Below, in pieces: positions 15,409 through 22,953 of a DNA stretch of 22,953 nt. Position 1 is the stretch's first letter, and the number at the start of each line of letters is the position of its first letter. Source of the DNA: JBHBQE01 sp041776485. Lineage in GTDB: Bacteria; Bacillota; Clostridia; Lachnospirales; Lachnospiraceae. The stretch lies in NCBI GenBank assembly GCA_041776485.1, contig JBHBQE010000003.1, positions 1 to 22,953 of the forward strand, written 5' to 3'. The notes beneath the pieces were generated by a model. The model saw nothing but the letters and a program-made list of their open reading frames with translations. It was not told where the DNA came from and searched no databases. The translations under genes were made by a program, and so were the position numbers.

Positions 15409-17572
15409 TGCCGAGTTCTTCCCAGTAAAGCTCTATTTTATCACCATGGTGGAGTACGTCTGCAAAACTGCATATTTCACCGTTTTTCTTTGTAATCACC
15501 TTTTTACCCCTGCTGTTTTCTGAGCTGGTATCAAATTCATAATAATTATATATATCCACAAAAATGTATTCTTTTTTCCCGGACAGCTTAATCTCTGTAT
15601 CATTTACGGTAACCATTATCTCAAGTGTTTGTTCCTCTCCGTTATCATCAGAGATTTTATCAAATATCTTATCCTTAATGCCGGATTTCCTTTCCTTATC
15701 CGCTAATCTCTTTCTGTTGGCAGCCTCTATTTCCTCTCTGGCATAGTCGGAAAGACCTGACAAATCCACTTCCTTTTCACTGTCATCAGGCATACTTTCC
15801 CCACTGTCCGGAATAATTTGAGCCAATTTATCAATTGTCCACTCTACAGTAAAGTTTTCATAGATTATACTATCCATAGTGGCAGGTCTGTTATTTACAA
15901 GAATTTCATAATTTTCATTAATTACAATATCCATAAACTCTGCCAACTGCCTAAGGGTGTAGAAAGCTCGTGTTTCTATATCATCGCCGTCGGCAATTTC
16001 ATAATCCGCCGTGGCAAGATTACCATTTACTTCCACAAATCTTGGCGCCCTAACCTTTTTCTCATTAACCGTAAAATTAACATATCCCGTATCAGAGAAC
16101 TCCTCAAGATTTTCTATTCTAAGGCTGGCACGTTCTCCCTTTGTGGAACGCTCAATTTTTATTTCACTGTTTGGAAGCAGATTATCATTTAATCCAACCT
16201 CTCTGCCATTCATATACACTTTGGCAGATTCTCCGACCTCTCCCCTTTCCATTCTTTTTACACCGTTTACCGTAAAGTGAATTTCCTTCCCCCGTTTGGG
16301 AAAAAGCTCCTCTGTGGAAAAGCCAGCCGCTAAAGCGGCATCCATTATTTTAAGGTATCCGTTATCATACAGCTTTAATATTTCTCCATTAAATCTTATC
16401 ATTATAAAGCTGTTTCTTTGTTTAAAGTAATTTAGGCAAATTCCAATGGGGGTAACAAGTAAGGAATCCTTTTTAACCTCCAGATTGTCAAACTCAATAT
16501 TTCTCATCACGTCCTCACCCCTAAGGGCAACACGCTCCTCTATAATATTAAGCTTTTTGGATATTTTCTCACAAAATCCTACGGCTTTACCGCCGCCTCC
16601 AACTACAAAAACTGCCGCTACGGATTTACCGCCGTTTAATTCCTTTATTTTTTCCGCAATATCTGTAGTTATATTTTCAATTACCTCATCACAGGTATCC
16701 CATACCTCCTTAGCTGTGGTACTATGGGTTAGTCCCATAATGTCCTCATAGGTAATATTATCCATTTCCGTGGCATCTTTTTTAAGCTTTTCTGCATTTG
16801 CAAAATCAACTAAATAACTTTTAACCAATGCCTCGGTAAGCTCATCTCCTGCATAGGGAATCATACCGTATGCAATAATTGCTCCATCATCGGTAATACA
16901 GATATCGCTGGTACCTGCCCCAACATCCACCAGAGCAATATTTAGCATTCTAAAGGTTTCCGGGATTGCCACATTGATTGCCGCAATAGGCTCCAGGGTA
17001 AGATTTGCCACATTAAGCCCCACTCGCTCCACGGCGGAATAAAGCCCATCCACCACATCCTCAGGCAGAAAAGTGACAATAATATCCTCTTCGATTTTTT
17101 CCGCCTTATGTCCTTCCAGTGAGGTAAAGTCCTCACCGTTTAAATAATAGTGCATTACCGTATAGCCCACACAGTAAAACTTAAAGTCCTTATTTTGCTC
17201 TGCAAGCTCACTATGAGCCTTATCTACCCCCAATAAGTCCAGAGTGTATAAATCCTCACCGGTTACAATTGACTCCTGTTCATATTCATATTCCACATGA
17301 GTAGTTACTGTCTTTAATACACGTCCTGCGGCAGCTATACATACATTTTTAAGCTCATGAGAGGTGATTTCTTCAAGCTCCTCTTTAACCTCAGAAACAA
17401 CCTTTGACACCATTTCAATATTATGTATCTGTCCGTCAATCATGGATCGGCTTTTATGCTCTCTTATAACCTGTGCCAGAACATGAAATGTTTCCTCCTG
17501 CATATAACCTACGGTACCTACAACATTTCTTGTTCCGATATCTAAACCAAAAACATATTCTCTTTCAGACAT
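15395..17572 (-). CDS. Long FtsA-like actin-fold ATPase with recurring C-terminal modules
   Basis: The first ~390 of 725 residues form an FtsA/HSP70-type actin fold. Phosphate-1 motif FGLDIGTRNVVGTVG is at 8-22, phosphate-2 motif LVDVGAGTSDI at 214-224, and adenosine motif VFVVGGGGKAVG at 321-332. FtsA itself is about 420 residues and ends in a membrane-binding amphipathic helix, which I do not see. Instead ~335 residues follow with a recurring pattern of a beta-rich TVN(G/x) start and an NG...L..GD.I end: 434-470, 500-533 and 654-715. A highly charged helix (about 613-640) separates the last two. The pattern resembles beta-grasp (ThiS/SLBB-like) modules. Related long proteins are known in Lachnospiraceae; their role is not established. 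The start at 17572 has AAGGAG 5 bases upstream and overlaps the end of coaE. Confidence 0.85.
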   Translation of the reverse strand: MSEREYVFGLDIGTRNVVGTVGYMQEETFHVLAQVIREHKSRSMIDGQIHNIEMVSKVVSEVKEELEEITSHELKNVCIAAAGRVLKTVTTHVEYEYEQESIVTGEDLYTLDLLGVDKAHSELAEQNKDFKFYCVGYTVMHYYLNGEDFTSLEGHKAEKIEEDIIVTFLPEDVVDGLYSAVERVGLNVANLTLEPIAAINVAIPETFRMLNIALVDVGAGTSDICITDDGAIIAYGMIPYAGDELTEALVKSYLVDFANAEKLKKDATEMDNITYEDIMGLTHSTTAKEVWDTCDEVIENITTDIAEKIKELNGGKSVAAVFVVGGGGKAVGFCEKISKKLNIIEERVALRGEDVMRNIEFDNLEVKKDSLLVTPIGICLNYFKQRNSFIMIRFNGEILKLYDNGYLKIMDAALAAGFSTEELFPKRGKEIHFTVNGVKRMERGEVGESAKVYMNGREVGLNDNLLPNSEIKIERSTKGERASLRIENLEEFSDTGYVNFTVNEKKVRAPRFVEVNGNLATADYEIADGDDIETRAFYTLRQLAEFMDIVINENYEILVNNRPATMDSIIYENFTVEWTIDKLAQIIPDSGESMPDDSEKEVDLSGLSDYAREEIEAANRKRLADKERKSGIKDKIFDKISDDNGEEQTLEIMVTVNDTEIKLSGKKEYIFVDIYNYYEFDTSSENSRGKKVITKKNGEICSFADVLHHGDKIELYWEELGNGVF

Positions 17573-18182
17573 CTTTTCTCCTTAACCCATACTCTAAATT
17601 TAAAATATTGTCTATTTGCCTATAGGTGTTTTCAGTATCACCGTTATTGTCTATGGTAAATTTACATCTTTTTTGGAATATAGCCTCATTAAGCTGATTA
17701 TCCATTATAGCTGCTATCTTATCAGCACTGTATCCCCTTGTAACCTTAAGCCTTTCTTCCCTGATTTTTCTGTCGGAATGTACGTATATACAGTCAAATA
17801 AACTGTCATATTCCTCCTCCAGTAGCAGAGCCGCCTCAACAATCAGTCCGTCATAGTTATCTGTATTATAGCTGTCCGTCATTTCCCTTTGTACTATGTT
17901 TTTTACATAGGGATGAACAATTTTATTTACAAGCCTAAGCTTCTCTTTATTATTAAATATTATGTCAGCAAGCCTATCCTTATTAATAATTCCATGTTTA
18001 TCATATATTTTATAACTAATTAATTCTCGATTTAATTTATCTCTTATTTCTTCATCCTCTTCAATCCCACTTTTGGCAATATTATCACAGCAAATTAATT
18101 TTACATTATATTTTGTGTTAATATACTGCAATACTAAGGATTTACCCGTTCCAACTCCACCTGTAATTCCCAGCGTAATCAT
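17565..18182 (-). CDS. coaE: Dephospho-CoA kinase
   Basis: The 205-residue protein phosphorylates the ribose 3'-OH of dephospho-CoA using ATP, the last step of coenzyme A synthesis. It has the P-loop GITGGVGTGKS at 5-15, the substrate-region pattern LICCDNIAK (usually xxDxD/xxA), KIVHPYVKN (the conserved HP of the family), the core EAALLLEEEYDSLFD, and the lid RGYSADKIAAIMDNQL with VTRGYS arginine. The size is normal (about 200). Its ATG overlaps the trpS stop codon (ATGA), and its own 3' end overlaps the start of the FtsA-like gene by 8 bases. It lies in the long overlapping operon rather than beside other CoA genes. The conserved residues look complete, so I expect an active enzyme. Confidence 0.95.
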   Translation of the reverse strand: MITLGITGGVGTGKSLVLQYINTKYNVKLICCDNIAKSGIEEDEEIRDKLNRELISYKIYDKHGIINKDRLADIIFNNKEKLRLVNKIVHPYVKNIVQREMTDSYNTDNYDGLIVEAALLLEEEYDSLFDCIYVHSDRKIREERLKVTRGYSADKIAAIMDNQLNEAIFQKRCKFTIDNNGDTENTYRQIDNILNLEYGLRRKDV

Positions 18183-19174
18183 GGTAAAGTAAGTCCTATT
18201 TTCTTTTTAACCTTTACGAGAGTCTTATTGGATACGGTTCTCGCCCTTTCGTCATTTGTGCGAATACATTTATCTAAATATTCTTTATCACCTATTATTT
18301 CATGGTATTTTTTATGAATCGGGGTCAAATAATCCGCCACAGCCTCTCCCACTGCCAGCTTAAAATCACCATAGCCCTTTCCGTCAAATTCTCTTTCTAT
18401 CTCTTCATGGGATTTTCCGTTTATACAGGAATAAATTTCCATAAGATTTGCAATTCCTGGCTTATCCTGTGAATATCTGACACAGGCGTCGGAGTCCGTA
18501 ACTGCCTTTTTAAACTTTCTGATAATGGTATCTCTATCATCTAATAACAATATTGCAGCATTAATATTTTCATCAGATTTAGACATCTTCTTTTCAGGAT
18601 CGGCAAGGGACATAATCTTTGCTCCGGACCTAAAATAAGGCTTTGGTACAGTAAATACCTCTCCATACAGATTATTAAAACGTTCCGCAATATCCCTTGT
18701 TATTTCCAAATGTTGCTTTTGATCCATTCCCACAGGAACTAAATCAGCCTGAAACAACAATATATCAGCTGCCATTAACACAGGGTAGGTAAACAATCCT
18801 GCATTCACATTGTCGGCATGCTTTTGGGATTTGTCCTTAAACTGGGTCATGCGGTTTAATTCCCCCATATAGGTAAAACAATTCAATATCCAGGCAAGCT
18901 CCGCATGATTACTTACATGGGACTGGAAATATATTGTGCTTTTTTCCGGGTCAAGGCCTGCCGCAATATAAAGAGCATAAAGGCTGTAGGCATTTTTCTT
19001 AAATTCATTCCTATCCTGCCTTACCGTTAGGGAATGCATATCCATAACCCCGTAAAAGCACTCGTACTCCTTATATAATTCCACCCAATTTTTAAGGGCG
19101 CCTAAATAATTTCCAAGAGTTATTGTCCCGGTGGCTTGCATGCCACTATACAAAGTCTTCATAGCCTTTTCCAT
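18179..19174 (-). CDS. trpS: Tryptophanyl-tRNA synthetase
   Basis: The enzyme (331 residues from this start) charges tRNA-Trp and is a class I synthetase. The HIGH-equivalent region is TLYSGMQATGTITLGNYLGA near the N-terminus, and the second signature KKMSKSDENINAAI lies near residue 200. Bacterial TrpRS residues MDMHSLT and TYPVLMAADILLFQADLVPVG are present. I start at the ATG at 19174, which has AAGGAA 6 bases upstream. The GTG at 19180 would directly abut that site. A further ATG at 19162 is possible. The 5' end overlaps the DUF5662 gene by 29 bases, and the 3' end overlaps coaE (ATGA). No T-box leader is seen, as expected for an internal operon gene, so tryptophan control by that route is unlikely. 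Confidence 0.96.
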   Translation of the reverse strand: MEKAMKTLYSGMQATGTITLGNYLGALKNWVELYKEYECFYGVMDMHSLTVRQDRNEFKKNAYSLYALYIAAGLDPEKSTIYFQSHVSNHAELAWILNCFTYMGELNRMTQFKDKSQKHADNVNAGLFTYPVLMAADILLFQADLVPVGMDQKQHLEITRDIAERFNNLYGEVFTVPKPYFRSGAKIMSLADPEKKMSKSDENINAAILLLDDRDTIIRKFKKAVTDSDACVRYSQDKPGIANLMEIYSCINGKSHEEIEREFDGKGYGDFKLAVGEAVADYLTPIHKKYHEIIGDKEYLDKCIRTNDERARTVSNKTLVKVKKKIGLTLP

Positions 19175-19724
19175 AGTCACTTCCTTTTCTTGTTAATATG
19201 TTTTCTTTAATATATTTTAATGTATATTCCTCCCCCCGCTCAGCCAGAAGAGTAAGCATTTTTTCCAATAATTCAGCCGTATCCGGGTGCATAATATTAA
19301 AGGCTCTGCCCCTTAAATAATATTCCAGCGCCGCCCTGTTTGTATAGGATTCGCCCATATAATTTCTACAGGCGCAGACCCTGTCCACAAACATTTCCAC
19401 CACATATTTTATAGGCATTTTCATTCCCTCTATGGGATATTTTGCATTCCTGTCACTGGAATAATCCAGCCAATATTCCAAGTGGTGCTTATTCACTCCC
19501 TTATGGTGGAGCCAGGCAAGGGACAGACCTGTAGCTCTTCGCTCACCGTTATTGGGACTTTCAACTCCTGTCCAATATTTAACTCCTGTCATAAATTCTA
19601 TTGGAGAATATTTGGACAGGTCGTGTAACAAGCCCTGTTTATACATTCCCAGTCTAAAGCAATAGCCCATAACCAGGTGTCTGTGTTTTGTAATTGTTTT
19701 AAAATGTTGCCAAGCCTTGAACAT
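19146..19724 (-). CDS. DUF5662 family protein, HD-like
   Basis: The 192-residue protein matches DUF5662 along its length. It has FKTITKHRHLVMGYCFRLGM, then LLHDLSKYSPIEFMTGVKYW, LAWLHHKGVNKHHLEYWLDY, KMPIKYVVEMFVDRVCA and the C-terminal LRGRAFNIMHPDTAELLEK. The HD at LLHDLSKYS, the clustered histidines in LHHKGVNKHH and the later Asp in VDR resemble the metal ligands of HD-type phosphohydrolases. A metal-dependent hydrolase is therefore a reasonable guess, but substrate and activity are unknown. It overlaps the TraX gene by 26 bases, has no recognisable ribosome binding site, and is likely translated by coupling; it overlaps trpS at the other end. It is expected in the cytoplasm. Confidence 0.85.
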   Translation of the reverse strand: MFKAWQHFKTITKHRHLVMGYCFRLGMYKQGLLHDLSKYSPIEFMTGVKYWTGVESPNNGERRATGLSLAWLHHKGVNKHHLEYWLDYSSDRNAKYPIEGMKMPIKYVVEMFVDRVCACRNYMGESYTNRAALEYYLRGRAFNIMHPDTAELLEKMLTLLAERGEEYTLKYIKENILTRKGSDYGKGYEDFV

Positions 19725-20391
19725 AATTAATTATTGCAAATAGAGCCAAATGTATAGGATAGACTCCATAAAATATTATCTTTAAATTTAAGCCACGGCT
19801 TCCATTATAAAAATAAACAGGTATCAGTGCAAGAACTGCGAAGAACTGTATATCATTAAAATAACAAAAACCGTGCGATATACCTATACCGTTTAATACG
19901 GCAAATAAAATGATTAAAAGTTTCTTTTTAGGTTTGCTGTCGGCTTCATGGAGAAAATAAAATATAAGTATGATACATATTCCTAATATACCGTAATCAG
20001 CATATAGGAAATGTGCCAATACCATTCCTATTATGGATACAGGAAATACCATATATATTTTTTTTTCATCAATAAATCTATCTGTATAATACACACAAAT
20101 CAACCCAATTGTTAAAGTTAAAAAAATATTTTGATTATGCGGATATACAAGATTGTTATAAAATGCTGCATTATACGGAATTTCCGATATTATAAAAAAA
20201 ATCAGCAGCCTGCCAATATATTTTTTTATGTCTCTAGTGTGAAAAAAGCCCTCCACCAGTAAAAAGGCAAAAATCGGAAATGCAAGCCTCCCTATTAATC
20301 TTAAAAATATAATATCTGGGAAAAATAATGCACCTAAATGGTCTATAATCATTGAAGTCATCGCCAAAATTTTAAGAGCAGAACTACTCAT
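19699..20391 (-). CDS. TraX family membrane protein
   Basis: The 230-residue protein is made almost wholly of hydrophobic helices (about eight or nine) with the TraX family start SALKILAMTSMIIDHLGALF and the following LRLIGRLAFPIFAFLLVEGF. YIGRLLIFFIISEIPYNAAF comes next, and a late HG (ISHGF) and YPIHLALF stretch near the end. F-plasmid TraX N-acetylates pilin; chromosomal homologues in Firmicutes are acyltransferase-3-like membrane proteins of unknown target. No conjugation genes are present here, so a link to pili is not supported. An acyl-transfer role in the envelope is possible. GGAGG lies 6 bases before the ATG, inside the end of the GH13-like gene, which it overlaps by 8 bases. Confidence 0.9.
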   Translation of the reverse strand: MSSSALKILAMTSMIIDHLGALFFPDIIFLRLIGRLAFPIFAFLLVEGFFHTRDIKKYIGRLLIFFIISEIPYNAAFYNNLVYPHNQNIFLTLTIGLICVYYTDRFIDEKKIYMVFPVSIIGMVLAHFLYADYGILGICIILIFYFLHEADSKPKKKLLIILFAVLNGIGISHGFCYFNDIQFFAVLALIPVYFYNGSRGLNLKIIFYGVYPIHLALFAIINYVQGLATF

Positions 20392-22117
20392 ATCTGGCCT
20401 CCATAATTGTAATACTCCCCTCAGGTACTGCTATTTCGGCTTTCGTATAAATTATGCCCCCTGCTTCAAATTCAAAGCTTTGGGAATTACCTATTAAAAA
20501 CCATGATTTCTTTGGAATAGCAGGAAGTGTAAAACTTTCCCTGCTGGAATAAAAATTAAATAAAATAAGTATATCATTCTCCTGATTAGCATAATTTCCA
20601 TTGAAAAGCATAGCCATAGCCTTTTTATTGTCCTGAAAACTAAATGCCCAAGGCTCCTTTCCATGTAAGGATAAATCCGGCAGTCCGAGCTTTTTATAAT
20701 CACTCATTTGAAAATTAATCCCTGTATGTAAAATAGGATTATTTTTCCTGAAATCAGACAGTTTTATAAAATATTCTCTTAAAAGCCTACTTTCTTTTTT
20801 CGTACTAAAATTAACCCATCCTATTTTATCGTCTCTGCAATAGGGATTATTATTTCCAAGGGCAGAATTTAGAATTTCATCTCCACTGCAAATCATTGGG
20901 GTTCCCTGGGATAACATCAGAACACAAAGGGCTGTACGAATTGCACTTAACCTGTTTCCTAAGATTGACTTATCCCTTGTAACACCTTCAACCCCATAAT
21001 TAAAGCTTCTGCTGTTATTATTTCCGTCCCTATTATCCTCTCCATTATCCTCATTATGCTTATCTGAATAGGAGTATACATCATTTAATGTAAATCCGTT
21101 ATGGGAAGCCACATAGTTTATTCTATTATTTTCTATCATAATATCCCTAAGCTCTGTAATGCTTCCATTAAAGTTATGCTGTAATTTTCTTAAGGGATAC
21201 ATAAATCTGTCATTTTCCGGTATTCCTGCTGTACTGTCGGATATTCCGGAGGTATCTTCAAAAAATAAATACTTATCAGATAAATAGGGGTCATTTGCCA
21301 GTTCAATTTCAGGTACGTTATCTCCGATAAATCTAAAGCCGTCTACATTATAGAAAAATGCCCAATGCCTTATAATATCCAATATCCTCCCTGTGGATAT
21401 CACACCCGGCATATTCTTTGTAAAACAAAATTCCAATATAACCGCAATATCATTTTTATGGCAGGTATTAATAAATTCTATGGCATTCTCCACTGGATTG
21501 TCTCCGAAGTAGGAAGCCTTAGGTGCCATAAAAAACGGGGAAATATCAGAATACCCCCAATAATTCATCTTATCCTTTGGATAGATTTCGTTAAAGTCAT
21601 ATATCGGCATTAATTCCAGAGCATTTACACCCATTTCCTTAAGGTATTTAATATTGTGAATCACACCCCTATAATTGCCCTTTTTATTATCTGAGATATT
21701 TCTATCCATAGAATAGCCGCGAATATGTAGCTTATAAATTAAAAGTTCATTTAATAAATGTTTCTCATAATGAATTTTATTGGGTGAAACAAAATTAAAT
21801 CCTGAATAAATTTCTTTATCTGCTTTTTCACCCCATATATCTCTTCCGATAACATATTGTGAAAACATATCGGGATAAGCGCCTTTATCAGAAGCCAGCT
21901 GATAACAAAAACTTCTGTCAATATCAAAAACCTCCAAAGAACATACCCTGCCCCTTTTAAATTCAGGCTTTACCTCTATTTCTTCAATAAGCTTCTTTGT
22001 GTTCACATCAAACAAAAGAATCCTGTCTTCCCCTCGAGATATAAAGGTAAATACAACACTATGTTCCTTGGTATATGCACCAAACCTTAAAAAATCACCT
22101 GATAATATTTTTCTCAT
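20384..22117 (-). CDS. GH13-like protein lacking catalytic aspartates (probable pseudoenzyme)
   Basis: The 577-residue protein has an N-terminal beta domain (1-110) and an alpha-amylase-type barrel closest to the debranching group (GlgX/TreX/pullulanase), which is usually 650-710 residues. Recognisable stretches are LLIYKLHIRGYS, YRGVIHNIKYLKEMGVNALELMPI-like sequence, NYWGYSDISPFF and a late ASHNGFTLNDVYSYSDKHNE. Key residues are changed. Region I reads VILEFCFTK (229-234 in place of D..xNH). Region II reads GFRFI with Ile264 at the nucleophile Asp. Region IV reads SHN with Asn340 in place of the stabilising Asp. Only the acid/base Glu (Glu287 in LFFEDT) seems kept. Hydrolysis by the usual mechanism is therefore not expected; sugar binding or regulation is possible. 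No signal peptide. The start overlaps the helicase stop (ATGA). Confidence 0.85.
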   Translation of the reverse strand: MRKILSGDFLRFGAYTKEHSVVFTFISRGEDRILLFDVNTKKLIEEIEVKPEFKRGRVCSLEVFDIDRSFCYQLASDKGAYPDMFSQYVIGRDIWGEKADKEIYSGFNFVSPNKIHYEKHLLNELLIYKLHIRGYSMDRNISDNKKGNYRGVIHNIKYLKEMGVNALELMPIYDFNEIYPKDKMNYWGYSDISPFFMAPKASYFGDNPVENAIEFINTCHKNDIAVILEFCFTKNMPGVISTGRILDIIRHWAFFYNVDGFRFIGDNVPEIELANDPYLSDKYLFFEDTSGISDSTAGIPENDRFMYPLRKLQHNFNGSITELRDIMIENNRINYVASHNGFTLNDVYSYSDKHNEDNGEDNRDGNNNSRSFNYGVEGVTRDKSILGNRLSAIRTALCVLMLSQGTPMICSGDEILNSALGNNNPYCRDDKIGWVNFSTKKESRLLREYFIKLSDFRKNNPILHTGINFQMSDYKKLGLPDLSLHGKEPWAFSFQDNKKAMAMLFNGNYANQENDILILFNFYSSRESFTLPAIPKKSWFLIGNSQSFEFEAGGIIYTKAEIAVPEGSITIMEARYE

Positions 22118-22953
22118 AATTGATTAATTATATCACAACTGCACTCACTTACAAACCTTGAAGGATATATTTTATCTCCATTAAAGTTTTTTGATATACA
22201 CAGGGTAAGCTCACTTTTTGCTCTGGTCATTGCCACATAAAACATCCGTCTTTCCTCCTCGATATCATAAGCTCCTTTAGCCGGTGTAATATCCTCTATG
22301 GCATCAAGTATAAATACTCTGTCAAATTCCAATCCTTTAGAGCCATGAAAGGTATACAGAAAAATCCTCTCATCCGACGGTTTTCTATTACAGTCATTTT
22401 TCTCATAATCCGTAAGTTCTCTTAATAATTCCCTATAACCGTTTAAATCCTTTGATAAATACAGAAGTTTGTTTAATATACCCTTATAATTATCGTAATC
22501 AATTTTTCTGCTGTCTGCATATTCCTGCAAATATCTGCCGTACCCCATGGCATTTATTATATAGGTGATCCCCGTATACGACATAAATCCCTTTAATAAT
22601 CTTACATCAGAAATCAGTTTGTCTATTCGCTTATATTCCCAAGAGATCTCAGGATAGTAATCCCTCCAGATTTCCAGCCTGACAAAACTATTATTTAATC
22701 CACCTCTAAACAGCTTTCTATCAGGCTTATTCATAATTCTAATTATATCCGCTCTTTCATAGTCCCCTACAATTAATCTGATATATGAGGCAATATCCTT
22801 GGATATAAAGCTGTCTCTAAAATCCTCTGTTGGCTGATTGGAAAAATACTTAAGCTTATTTGCCAAAAGCTTTGAGGATAATATTTCTGCCTGTGTATTC
22901 TTCCTAAATAATATGCCGGCTTTATCATTTGTATTTTCCATAATATCCCGTAT
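22114..22953 (-). CDS. UvrD/Rep-family helicase, C-terminal part (5' end outside window)
   Basis: The open frame runs past the window edge, so only the last ~279 residues are visible. They form the second helicase domain of a superfamily 1A enzyme: AGILFRKNTQAEIL (motif IV region), FLYTFHGSKGLEFDRVFILD followed by AIEDITP (motif V), and EEERRMFYVAMTRAKSELTL (motif VI with the ATP-sensing Arg). The chain ends soon after YPSRFVSE, without the longer PcrA tail, as in the short UvrD-like helicases common in Clostridia. The Walker A and DEAD-like motifs should lie upstream. Such enzymes unwind DNA in repair. Its stop overlaps the GH13-like start (ATGA), making it the first visible gene of the overlapping operon. 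The ATG at 22941 is internal and not the real start. Confidence 0.88.
   Translation of the reverse strand: MRDIMENTNDKAGILFRKNTQAEILSSKLLANKLKYFSNQPTEDFRDSFISKDIASYIRLIVGDYERADIIRIMNKPDRKLFRGGLNNSFVRLEIWRDYYPEISWEYKRIDKLISDVRLLKGFMSYTGITYIINAMGYGRYLQEYADSRKIDYDNYKGILNKLLYLSKDLNGYRELLRELTDYEKNDCNRKPSDERIFLYTFHGSKGLEFDRVFILDAIEDITPAKGAYDIEEERRMFYVAMTRAKSELTLCISKNFNGDKIYPSRFVSECSCDIINQL

Noticed and set aside
18175..19180. GTG at 19180 as trpS start, and a T-box leader for trpS
   Set aside because: The GTG directly abuts the AAGGAA ribosome binding site, while the ATG at 19174 has ideal spacing; the gene is internal to an overlapping operon, leaving no room for a T-box.
1..22953. CRISPR arrays, tRNA or rRNA genes, transposases, integrases
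   Set aside because: No regularly spaced repeats, cloverleaf-like sequence or mobility gene motifs were seen on either strand.

Overview
The window looks like chromosomal DNA of a low-GC, strictly anaerobic Firmicute, most likely a member of the Lachnospiraceae or a close relative (Clostridia). The evidence is the A/T-rich codon use, strong AGGAGG-type ribosome binding sites, a full-length one-chain pyruvate:ferredoxin oxidoreductase, and several families typical of that group: a long FtsA-like protein, DUF5662, a chromosomal TraX homologue, and the DUF711/ACT pair. No tRNA, rRNA, CRISPR array or transposase was seen.

Layout. (1) 1-1960, minus strand: a CydC-like ABC exporter half and a small Cro/C1 regulator, visibly richer in G+C than the rest, with a C-terminus that looks frame-disrupted. 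(2) 2263-4308: a membrane chemoreceptor (dCache-HAMP-MCP) with a good promoter. Its leader carries a run of 12 G inside a stem-loop, followed by a U run, so it may be a phase-variable switch. (3) 4501-6248: yhdT-panF, the sodium/pantothenate symporter pair. (4) 6360-6956: a tail-anchored coiled-coil protein of unknown function. (5) 7064-10594: nifJ (PFOR), divergent from (6) 10778-12418, an ABC-F ATPase with one intact and one degraded composite ATP site. (7) 12522-12812: a small two-helix membrane protein whose terminator lies inside the convergent DUF711 gene. (8) 12819-14462: ACT-domain protein plus PFL/DUF711 protein, preceded by a 148-base gap with a nested, possibly switching, stem structure. 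(9) 14611-22953: an eight-gene minus-strand operon in which every junction overlaps. In transcription order it holds a UvrD-like helicase (5' end outside the window), a GH13-like protein without its catalytic aspartates, TraX, a DUF5662 protein, trpS, coaE, a 725-residue FtsA-like protein and a YycJ/WalJ-like metallo-beta-lactamase-fold protein.

Much of this is central metabolism and cell maintenance. PanF imports the CoA precursor, CoaE makes the last step of CoA, and PFOR consumes CoA to form acetyl-CoA. The less understood parts are the poly-G chemoreceptor leader, the inactive-looking GH13 protein, the asymmetric ABC-F protein, the FtsA-like protein with recurring C-terminal modules, and the structured element upstream of the ACT/DUF711 pair. 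These are the best candidates for undescribed biology here. All calls come from reading the sequence; no database search was made.
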